Shown: piece by piece, positions 10,001-19,500 of the stretch
Layout: each line of letters starts with the position of its first letter
Position numbering within the stretch: the stretch's first letter is position 1
Source of the DNA: Clostridia bacterium
Lineage (GTDB): Bacteria > Bacillota > Clostridia > Oscillospirales > Acutalibacteraceae
Reading direction: 5' to 3'
DNA length: 64,000 bases
Assembly (NCBI GenBank): GCA_017549285.1
Contig: JAFYVE010000006.1
Coordinates: forward strand, 1-64,000
Notes under the pieces: generated by a model
Told to the model about the DNA's origin: nothing
The model's database searches: none
Seen by the model: the letters and a program-made list of their open reading frames with translations, nothing else
Translations under genes and position numbers: made by a program

Positions 10001-10100
10001 CGAATCAGCTTTTGAAGCATTTATTGATATGCTCAGAACATTCATTGACAGAGTTATCGGCTTCTTTAAAAGTCTTATTAATTTAATGGGAGGTAAGTAA
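4059..10100 (+). CDS. Giant secreted VWA-domain protein 1 (2013 aa)
   Basis: The protein starts with a Sec signal peptide (KTGKR, then a hydrophobic stretch, then LEASAA). Residues of about 40-850 look beta-rich and propeller-like (PQGMTYWEE, HSVIYAID, HGGG) with a jelly-roll-like insert. A von Willebrand A domain follows: the MIDAS motif DTSGS is at Asp893/Ser895/Ser897 and ITDG at Asp1169. About 130 extra residues rich in Tyr, Trp and Lys split the VWA domain after the MIDAS. The C-terminal part is homologous to that of giant protein 2. It ends in a Pro/Glu linker and an amphipathic helix, with no LPXTG sorting signal. Start: CGGAGG (4045-4050) is 8 bases from the ATG at 4059. Surface adhesion is inferred. 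Confidence 0.85.
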   Translation: MKTGKRIISFLLCAVMVFGMFSGVDFGIESSIFDLEASAADITLGGITQKRVVSNYESLYAQYQARFFTGKNSNSPTNFVIPGLSSDNDYTPQGMTYWEEKEWILISAYDASGAGKHSVIYAIDAVSTEFVALFKILNANGSVNTSHGGGIAASKYNFYYADTGSNISYFPLSEMDVAKGTVKEVKLRGSINCGGELGGAATSYCCYEDGVLWAGNFYYSGDDRYKTSAHSTSDSMIVGYELHGNSSAEEWYYLSKGYNLVNLNNSTGEQTSGAMKYTTSYTGGKIMISGKITTDTALGEVTPSFASCNLTEGKKYIVEFTASNNLSDMYFFSPSGTHCNVKQSTQTKVTKLENGYYHYSMTFTAGLKPTGADSSWPTSQSTNGSYTGTYTMRFDQDSVPAGGREFIIKDFAVMEYDPAETFDADPLYEGAGCAGNPTHVITFPGMDKFQYAMVYKGRIYISRSWKRTSGTNHTRELMVGNLDTSSTGTNNLVINGRTRPCYTLKLDDMTRFGGDNGNSGLDRMLYMGEALCVMNDNLYMFGEGAAWAYNGKESDNKCPEPIDVIWKIDQHAIMEEQRPRNDIALSHYEKVWSINELSENDEYIIVYESELEDPVTQKNILYAVDAFGGYGAKKLPKQDDASQANSGDSMGIVGYPITTYSKSDDGEILYVEDSDDANRSIRWNLKASNISGSSANITISNTDLYYVKYKNLYFGSRLISMRTADKGKNLDKIKISTNGDGKFYLYYEGALNAETGEQPNYYLWCNDGSNSTYMDKYTNYYATHGKVGYTPSYHGLNETAGTFHSDGLYYKDDANSGNLMHSPVDTKYGAFHIYKRVTDVYADTYDSRVYTDLNAKLQPDGTYKIDLETYAIGSTQYKVLDKERPTDFIFVVDTSGSMSTQDCNGYHRHNSFDLEAAAGTQDAAGKTNDKENSTTTGTYTGNMWVQHEDGEICRVSVKVQGDGKYWKVGMWATKYYQRVYLWYTHPNGTKYWYHPNSNSWTTTETTYNEAQRIEGDSKDDRYNTNVFSGVCYEKRSDSSRLSNMQIALNQLTWKIQEKAQSTGLAHRIAVVQYGSNSSGSWTNTGMYTNSGTSRVGYTGTGTVSAANYQKAFHSVSQFGNVRNIIDNLSASGDTFVDAGMDMAYNIVANSDANYLAGGDRSACIIMITDGCPGFGGDDSSTANTVANAAIQNAYKAKDAGAYVYTVQMGNNSMSGFDMNTYMDNVSSEFIDAKSMSDSGERNVREIEYHIDVPIAGFNLDGLVTSIFNSVTSNSKNALAKLDASSLLHAEITEAFDLSNATVTAKLADAEYDGLDRLYFKDPVTTSGVTVNYNKTQQSVDVSGYNYSEYYVTKANADVNKAKKLVVTFEGVVPNVDMELNDANINDTETTAIYQKSGGMEFKKFPTEHFSMPEYTYVLDFDLPMLDKEVNGTLVSVDSLPRKQDINNYTELLYADDTDVIVGFANSNQDLVYSLRDGASNETDRSRAYVLIQREDETYDWFKLNILPASNVLYGDYDKFDETGHSSYPDAESWDMVGSKTDIYQSLTSTGDLYGFDDAYDVSGNVFSAGNAYEATVSDANPRTKTLKFDYTGDAVDVISACGPETGIQIVTIKNKSTGEIEKVYIIDTYYTDTSYLNNGLLCQVPVIHHENVNGYGEYSVEITGAYLASMVNARPMTMSLYSDDTINFYTPDTAYMAAEAVLSNVGMEELLDEDIEVLFADENSVFNGGTGATGSAVSTFALTRAISDRPLDALNNYFDGFRVYNPLGDMSGAYVESEQGASYYNIVNELASTNDIITGAESVVGYVEGGSYETINFADYSASKAPMNEIYLSKSYEGVTFNLVTSPETKVMISLRAINGATKAKVNNKEITVNSATEMYYDITDAIDVASGNLVVTVQNSGSGLLSVCNIKVVSGGMAPLMMSALPRVRMMMAAPVAEDVPEEPEVIPEVTPNPGGTGNDPDLDVEGEIPDYVPGMNDSSESAFEAFIDMLRTFIDRVIGFFKSLINLMGGK

Positions 10101-10101
10101 A

Positions 10102-10335
10102 GTGAAATCTTATATAAAACCGACTATTGCACTTGCAATAACAGGTAATGATTCAGGTTCTTACAGCTCATGCATTGTAAAAGCAGACCTTGATCTTATT
10201 GAGAGTATTCTTGGTCTTGAAGTTCCTTCAAACGGCTTCAGCATGACAGAGCCTTGCGGATATCAGCTTCCCATTGATATGTATTGTAAATTTACATCGG
10301 CAGAATTAGGTGCTGCACAGGCGTTTGTTTCTTAA
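10102..10335 (+). CDS. Candidate modified-peptide precursor 1 (YIKP peptide)
   Basis: The peptide has 77 aa and starts MKSYIKPTI. Cysteines are at 24, 52 and 62. It has no signal peptide and no known domain. The GTG start is 2 bases after the stop of giant protein 1, and its GGGAGGT site (10088-10094) lies in the last codons of that gene, so translation is probably coupled. It is homologous to the 79-aa peptide at 19869: same start, Cys24 in the same place, and a spaced Cys pair near the end. With two radical SAM/SPASM enzymes and a PqqD-like protein in the same locus, a RiPP precursor is the best reading; the product is unknown. Confidence 0.8.
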   Translation: MKSYIKPTIALAITGNDSGSYSSCIVKADLDLIESILGLEVPSNGFSMTEPCGYQLPIDMYCKFTSAELGAAQAFVS

Positions 10336-10341
10336 AAAAAT

Positions 10342-10373
10342 AATAACCGTCGGAAAACTCTCCGACGGTTATT
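10342..10373 (+). terminator. Strong terminator after peptide 1
   Basis: A 13-bp stem, AATAACCGTCGGA / TCCGACGGTTATT, with a 6-base loop and a following run of T. It ends the first module of the locus. The same CCGTCGGA core is used at 26945-26966. Confidence 0.9.
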
Positions 10374-10435
10374 TTTTTTATACAAAAAAGTATAAAATAA
10401 CAATGATAATTCGTCATAATACATATGATGTTTAC

Positions 10436-10464
10436 TTGCAATTTGCTTAAATTTATGTTATCAT
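10436..10464 (+). promoter_or_regulatory. Probable promoter of giant protein 2
   Basis: TTGCAA (10436-10441), 17 bases and TATCAT (10459-10464), about 55 bases before the ATG at 10519. The match is moderate, but a promoter is expected here because a strong terminator lies just upstream. Confidence 0.5.
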
Positions 10465-10518
10465 ATATCCGATTATGTATACCCTTTTTTATACTAATAT
10501 ATAAACGGAGGAATAAGT

Positions 10519-13500
10519 ATGAAAAAAGTAATTTCACTTCTGCTTTCAGTTGTAATTGCATTTTCAGTTATTACACCCGCAATTCCCGGGCTTGATTTTG
10601 CAGACATTAAAGCAGAAGCAGCAAGCGGAAGCGGTAGCGCTTACGCTACGCTGTTTACTACATCTGACTTACAGGTGAACGACTATTACAAACAGGTGGA
10701 AACTATGATTTCCTATGCTGTTGACGATGGTTACAGTGCACCTGATGCCTTGTTGTTCGGCGGCGACTTCCAGACAAGCAGCAATGCAGAAGAATCCATC
10801 ACACATCATATGGATAATATGGAACGCCTGTTCAATAAGTTTTTCCCTTATTATCACACAGATAACCTTGTGTTTATAAAAGGTAACCACGATGCTCGTG
10901 ACGAACGTCATTATGAAACAGGTCTTTATGAATTTGATAATTTCATGGTTTATGTTATCAATGAAGATGACTACAGAGCAGGAAATCTCAATGATGCAAA
11001 GACTGCTTCTGAAAACCTGAAAATTGCAATGGACAGACTTCTTACTTCAGGTAATGACAAACCTGTTTTTGTTATGACACACGTTCCGTTCCATCACAAC
11101 TCCCGTGGTGAGTACAGTCAGTCTGCTTACGGCAGGTATCTGTTTGAAGTGCTTAACGACTACGGAAATTACATGGACATCATTTTCCTTTTCGGTCATA
11201 ACCATTCAGGTGCTTTTGACGATTATATCGGTGGTTCTGTAAACTATCTCGGTGTCGGTGATACCATTTATATTTCATCTTATGATGGTAAAAACAATCT
11301 TAACTACGGTGCAGAGCACTATACATCAGAAACACTTACATTCACATATGCTAACTACGGTTACGGCGGATATTCAAACAATACCGAAGGTACAATTACT
11401 GATACTGTTCACGACATCGGTGCGGTAAAGAGTACCAAAATTGAGACAATGGGTGTTTTTGATATCTATGAAGATAAAATAACACTTTCCCGTTACACTC
11501 TCGAAGGAAAATACAACGAAATCAAAACAATTAACCGTAAAACTCCGTCTGCTGCAGACGGCAGTTGCAGTGAACCTTATGTAAATGTTGCAGGATATGG
11601 TGAGGCTTTTGTCGGAACTGCAACAGGCGCTGTTGCCAATGCTACAGGCTTCAGTGAGAATGCTACATACACATGGAAATCCTCCAATACAAATATTGCA
11701 AAGGTTAACGGTACAAGTAGTGTTTGTCAGATTTCATATGTCGGTGAAGGTACTGCTACAATTACCGTAACAGTCAAAGAAGGCTCACAAACAGCAAGTG
11801 CAAGCTACGATGTGAAAGTCAGCGGAAACACAGTTGGTGCTCATGCTGTAAGCACATCCGTACTTATGGGCTTTTCAGACGTTACGGGACAGACACTTGA
11901 ATATTATAATATTGATTTTCCGTATTCAATTTCACTTAGTGGATATTACACTGCCGCTAAAAGTGTATCAAATGAGAAATGGACAACTTCAGCTGCAAGT
12001 GTCGCAACTGTTAATAACGGTCTTGTTACATTCGTTGGCAACGGCAATGCAACAATAACCTACAGTGTTGATATTGTTGATGCAAACGGCACAAAAAAAA
12101 CATATAATTCATCTGTTACTTTTATTGTAAGTAATGGTGATAAGTTTGTTGCTTCTGATGAAATTATTGGTTATAAGAATAATTATTATCCTGTTGAAAT
12201 CTTATCTCCGGGAAACAGGTATGTTCTGTATTCTCCCCGTACAAATTATACTGAGAGTTCAGCTGCAAGCAGCATCGCAATATCCGGCGAAAAAACAACG
12301 AACGGCAGTTACGGTGCATTGAAAGGTGTTTCTGTAACACCGGTTAATAACGTTATCACTACTGATAACGAGTTAATTGTGTGGGAATGCATAAAGAGTG
12401 ATTCATCCGGTTTATATTACCTTAAAAATTTAAGCACAGGAGAATATTTTGTAACTCGTTATAGTAATCCTACTAAGCTTTTTACTACAACTGCTACACT
12501 TTCTGAATATTCAATTGAGTCCTATCAGTTTAAAGTTTTTCGTTATGCAACTGATGTTATAGATGGCGGAGTACAAGTCTTGATGGCAAACAATACAAAT
12601 GCTTATGTTCGTAATGATGGCTCCAAATTCTATTCTTCATCATCACCGGCGGTGGTTATACCTTATCAGGCTGAAACCATTCTTGCAGAACCTGAAACTG
12701 AAGCTCATATTGAAATGGGCGGCGATTATGTAGAAGATTCAACACAGACTGTTTACAAGGTGACAGATGCAACATCAATCCGTCTTTACGGTGAACACAA
12801 AAACTACGGCGGAAATGTTGTTGAAACATGGTCATCAAGTGATACTTCTGTTGCAACAATCAGCGCAGACGGTACTGTTGACTTTACAGGAACATCAGGT
12901 AAAACAACAATCACTTATACAATAAAAAGTGATAATGTTCCGGCAAAATCATTAACATTTACTCTTGTTTCCAAAAACGGCAGAGAAGCTACAAGAACAT
13001 TCAGATATGTTGAAAATATCCAGACGGACAGACCTTATATTTTTGTAAACAAGAGCAGCCTTACACCCGGTGACGGTTTTGCTCTTTCAACATCAAAGAT
13101 ATCAAAAACAGCAATGCTTCCTGCAGATATTGAGATTAAGCAGAATGAAATTCACGACTATCTTTATGTTGAAATCCCCGCAAGCAGTTCTCCTGAATAT
13201 GTCTGGACAACAGGCGGTCTTGATACCTCCTTTGTTTATATCACTACTGAAAAAAGCATCCAGTACACATGGTGGAATGACCTGAATAACGACGGAATAA
13301 AAGATTTTACCGAGGGATCAGGAGAAATTACATATTCAAATGGCTACCTTGAGGGTGTAGGCGAGATTGCCGGTGTTAATAACATGATGCCAACATCTGA
13401 ATATCTTGGTGCAGAAATTACCGGTTACGGTGAATGGGGTGTAACAGGTAGCCTTTATACGCTTCCTCTTGCTGAGGCAGACTTAAACAATCTTGCACCG

Positions 13501-16500
13501 CACGAATTTATCTATACCGGAGACGAGCTCTATAACAAGCATATAGCAGATGTTAGCAGTAAATATGGCTCTTATACAGGTAACACTGCCGTAGGCTATC
13601 ATTCAAGCGGTTATTACGGCATTGGTGGTGTGGGCAGCTCATACTCGAGGGTTTACGCATTTGAGGAAGTTTTCCCCGATCCCACAGCAGTTATTCTTTC
13701 AAACTACGAATATGTCGGTAAAGAAGTAACCCGTGACGAAGTTTGTCCGCATCAGACAGAACAGCTTATGGCGGAAGCACAAAACTTCCCCGACGGTACA
13801 AAGACTTATAAGTGGTCATCAAGCAACACAGATGTTGCAACAATTGATGCAAATGGTAAGATTACCTATACAGGTAAAGCCGGCAAAACTACAATAACAC
13901 TTGAAATTACTAATACAAGTGACGTATCGGAAAATAACATTTCCGATACACAGACGGTTGAAATTACTGTAAATCCGTCACAGATTGACACAAGCAATGA
14001 TAAATACAAGTTCTATCTTACTGACAAATTTGAAGACGGCAAAGAATATGTACTTGCTCATGTCAATACAGAGCAATCTGATGCTGCAAAAAATGATGGT
14101 CTTTCATATACTATTTCGACTGAAAGATATAACGATAATCTTGCTAAAGGCGAAGTGAATCCGATTGTAGCGGGCAGTCCCGATTATATTGAAAATCCAA
14201 CGGAAACTTCAATATGGACAGCAACGGCAGCCGGTGAAGACGGTTATTTCTATCTTACGGATGCATCCGGTAATTATCTTGCAATTCAGTATGATAGCGG
14301 AGATTATGATGTTGTTCGTTCATTCAGCTCTATGGAAGGCGCAACCAATTCTCAGGGAACAGCAATTTCTGCAGACAGTTTTCTTATAAAAACTGACGGA
14401 GAATATCTTTACAGTAAGAGTTCCGGTACTCGTGGTGTATTATTTAATTACGGAAGCAGTGCAGGTTCAACTAAACGTTTCAGCGTAGGTAGCGGAAAAT
14501 CAACCTTTAAGCTTTTTGGAAGAACCCCCTTAGATGTTGATATATACTATAAAACAGAATCATTAGTTCCCGGATATAGTTATGTCCTTGCACATACTCC
14601 CGACAGCGGCATTACCTACACAGTTTCAAGCAATGAATATGCAGGAAGCGATGGAAATTATGTTAAAGCTGATTTGGGGCATGTAATCAAATCAGGAGAT
14701 CCTTCTTATATAGAAGATCCTATAGAATCATCAATATGGAAAGCCGTTGAAAGCGGAGAATCAGGATATGTTTATCTTGTTGACCAGAATGGTCATTACC
14801 TGGCTTTGGATTACACTAAACCGCGTACATTATCTTCGTTTGCGTCTATTGATTCAGCAACCAATAATAACGGAGATCCGATTGATCCTGATTGTTTCCT
14901 TTTCTATTACAATAACGGCTACATTCAGAGTAAGGGTAGCGGAAGCGGTGGTATATCCTTCAATCTGGGAACCACAACTCCAAGATTCCAGGTCAGCTCA
15001 ACAATGGCAAAATTTGAGATTTTCTCAAAAAAGACGACTCAGGCAACATATTATCTTACTGATACATTGACTGAGGGTATGCAGTATATTATTGCAAATT
15101 CCAATGTTGCAGGTTCTGCATACATTGCATCAAGCAATATGTACACAAACAATATAACTCCCAGACTGAAGGAAGGTACAGTTTCTGTTTCAGGTTCGTC
15201 TGTTTATATTGAAAATCCTGAAAATGCACTTGTTCTTACTTGTGTAAAATCAGAAAAGAACGGATATTATTATCTTGTTGATTCAAACGGAAAATATCTG
15301 ACTCTGAATGCACTCAGAAATCAAGATGCAAACGGTGACAGAATAGGTACTGATACTGCAGTGGTTGCTATGGCTGAACTTGATGAATATGAACGTATCT
15401 ACAGCCAGTTAAGATACCGCGTAAGTTCTACATCAGGCACATTCGTTCTTCAGAATGCCGGCGGAACAACTGAAAATTCAGACGGAACATCAACAATTAA
15501 AGCCGGTTATCTGACTTTCTATTACAGCGGCACAAGCAATCCTCGTCTTACCCTTAGCATGTGGGCTCCGAAAGAGGAAAGTGTATATCTTTATGCTCTT
15601 AAGGATGAGGAACCTGCAGAAGCAGCTGATCCTCAGACCCAGATCCGTATCAACGGTGCTACATCAAGTAAAGATATCACAAACCAGCTTTACAACCGTT
15701 ACTTTATTGAAAACGGTGACAGTGAGCGACTTCTCAGATATGTTAAAGATGTAAATGCAGGTTATACATACGAATGGTCTTCATCAGACACATCAATTGC
15801 AACAATTGATAATGAAGGTCTTGTAACATATACAGGTAAAGAAGGCTATGTTGTAATTTCACTTAAGGTTACAGGTACTGATATCAACGGAATACCCTAC
15901 ACCGAAACTGTTATCACAACGCTTCAGGTGTTTGACGGTCCTTTTGAACTTTCATCAAATGATTACCCCGAATATCCCTATGAAGGTTCAATCCGTGTAA
16001 ACAAGACTGCATCAAACATAGTTAACGGATATAAATTCCAGGAAACAGGTGTAACTGAAATTGAACTTGGCGCAACAGGTGTTCCCGTTACACGTCCTGT
16101 TGATGTTATTGTAATTTTTGACCATTCAACATCAATGAATGATAACAAGAAACTTCAGGATGCGATGGAAAAAACACAGGAATTTGCACTTCGCGTTCTT
16201 GAAACAAATCCGAACAACAGAATTGCAATTGTTGCTTTTGACTCTATGGGCAGTCGTTACAAATCTGCAATTTCTACTGAAGTTTTAAATACACTTAATG
16301 AATCCGAAGCAGGTGTTATCACAGGTGACGGCACAATTGAGAATGCTTTTGTTGCTGCCGGTGATGAAGCTGCACTTATCGAGTCAATCAAGAGCCTGAG
16401 TACAAATAACCAGGGTAACACAAACTATGACTATGGTCTTAAAAAGGCTTATGATATCCTGAAACACGCAAAAGATGACGGTAGCCCCAACGACAGAATC

Positions 16501-19500
16501 GTTGTATTTATGTCAGACGGTGAACCCAACCAGTTCAACGGTGTTCAGATAGATTCATCTACTGCTGAAAGCAATGCAATCAGAGAAGCTTGGCTTACAG
16601 GTGATAAGCAGTTCTTCATTGACAACGGCTACCTTAATGCTGACGGTTCAGTAAAAGATGAATATCCTGCGTTTGCACTCTTCAATGAAGACGGTGACAA
16701 CTGGTATGCAAAAGCTCTTAAAACTCCCACCGGTGAACCGTCAAATCTTCCTGCATTTGATTATTATGCACCTTATCAGACCGGTCTTGGTGCAAAGATT
16801 TTCTCAATCGGATATCACACAAAGGACACCTTTGGTGCTCTTAGCAAAATGGCATCAACTCCTGCTGACTATTTCAACGATATCGGTAGTGAACTCAGCG
16901 CAGCTTTTGATAAGATTATCTTTCAGGTTTTCTATGCAGCATCAGATGCAGTTGTAACTGATAAGATGGGTGCACAGTTTGATGTTCAGTTTGCTCCTGC
17001 AGTTACAATTCAGGGAACAACCTATACTTTTAGCCCCTCATTTGAAGTCGGTGCATGGACACTTGATAATCAGGGCAATCGTGTTGCTTATAATGTAATA
17101 GAAAAAATCACATTCGCAACAAACGATAATGGTGACCTCACAAGTGCAACATCTACACTTACAGGTGATGCGTTTGATGAAGCCGCAAGCACAGTTGAAG
17201 GTCAGTATGTTTCCTACAATCTTCTTACTGAAACATTTACATGGAATATCGGCGACATCAACAGAAATGAAATAACTCTTAAGTACTATGCAAGCCTTAC
17301 AGGTGCAGCAAAGGGCGAAAGAGAAGCCGGTATATATAATACAAACGAATCTGCAAAACTCAGCTATACAAACTACAGAGGAACAAAGAATTGTTCAAAG
17401 TTCTTCCCCGTTCCCACTCTCGGTTGGAATCAGGCTGCAGTAAGCTATGAATTCTATCTTGTAGACGAAAATGGTCAGCCCATAGGTCTTACCGGCAGCG
17501 TAGTTCCCTTTGCAGAAAGAGTAATCATCGGTCGTGAACAGACAAAGGCTCTTCTTCTCAATGAGAAAGGTGAAGTTTCAAGCAGTCTTATTGCCGAATC
17601 TGTACTTCCCGAAGGCTATAAACTCTTCAACCCCGATGCAGTTTACAATATTTCTGTTTCAAGTGCTGCAGACGGCAGTTCGGGTTCGGCAAGTATTTCG
17701 GACGACACACTTACAACATACTTCCGTAACGGTTCATATTACATCAATGTGAATGGTGAAGTACCCGATGTCACATCTTATTACAATACTGCAGTTTCAT
17801 TTGCAGTCAAAGTTTCAGAAGGTCTTGTTCCCGATACAATTGTAATTGACTACGGTCTGCCCGTTAATATCAATGTTCTTGGTAACGACTATGTTGTAGA
17901 CGGCGGTGAAATCACAGGTGTTGCAAAGACTGTCAACACAACAGACCTTAACAATATAGGTCACACTTCTTCTAAACTTGCAAGCGGTGGAAAAACTGAC
18001 GTACAGATGACCTACGGTAATGTTACTGTTTCTGAACCTGATATTTATAATCCTTACGGACAGTATATTACTTACACTCCCACACGCACGGATATGAATA
18101 CGGAAGATGTATTCTATTATGAATACTTTGCTGGCGGAAAATATTATTATGCACAGGTAGTTGTTATTCCCGCAACAAACATCTATTATGAAGAATCATT
18201 TATGAATTTTGTTGACGGTAACGGATATAAGTGGGAAGATGTCGGAACAACTCTTGAAGAAAAGTTCCAGGCAGAAGACAGACCCGGTAACTTTGCATTC
18301 GACGACTTTGACGCAGACAATGCATACGGTTATGACAATGCATATGCTGACAACTACACATATTCACTCGGCAGTGCAAAAATGACAACTGTTGACCAGG
18401 ATTCTGCAGGTAAAGAACCAAAAGCCACATTTACATTTGCAGGTACAGGCTTCAATCTCTACAGTGTCACAAACAGCGACACAGGCATGATCCAGGTTAC
18501 AATTTACAAGGCAGGTACAACCACAATTGTTAAGAACTTCCTTGTTGATACATACTATGGTTACACAGGTGAAGGCGATTCTCTTGCTCCTGCTCCCGTT
18601 GAAGACGGTATATACCAGGTACCCGTATTAAGCAGAAGTGATCTTGATTACGGCACATATGATGTTGTTATCAAGCCTCTTTACAGCCGTGCATTTGACC
18701 CCAACTATGCAGACGGTGCAGGTGAATACAGCATTTATGTTGACTCTGTAAGAATCTTCAATCCTGCAGGCGTTGATGGTAATGTAAGCGATGCTGTAGG
18801 TGATGCTTACCTTAAAGACGGTGAATATGCACCTGAATTCAAGGAAATCAGAGATATTGTTATTTCTGCAGAAGATTTCAGCAACAATGTTACTTCTCTC
18901 GGTTACAACGGAGCAATCTTCCTTGACGGTAAGACTGATGCAGGGCTTGCAACATATAAAGCACAGGGACCCAAGAATGAACTTTATCTTGCCCCCAATC
19001 AGGCAGTTTCATTCATGGTAAGCTCAGAGACCGCAGATACTCTTGCAAGTCTTCAGCTTGGTATGAAGGTTGTTTCAGGCGGTGCAACTGCAAAAGTTGT
19101 CGTTATGAACACTTCTGAAAAATCACCGAACTATTTCGAACTCAACAGTGCTCACGAAATGTTCAGAGACATTGATTCCGCAATCGTATGGAATCAGGAA
19201 AAGATTACTTACGGTGATGATAATGTATATGAAACACTTCATCCCATTGTAATTGCAAACGTTTCAGATACAGAAGTTATCTCTCTTACATCTCTCAAGT
19301 GGGCATATACTTCAGCTCCTGATGCAGGAGAATCAGCAATGAGCTTTATGGTTAATGAAGAAACTCCCATGATGGCAACATTTGCTCTCAGACGTGCTAT
19401 GGCTGTTGCTGAGCCTTACAATGAAGAAAATGTAACAATCGAGTGGAGCGATACTTCATTTGTTGAAGGCAAAGAGGCTACACTTACAGTTACAACACTT

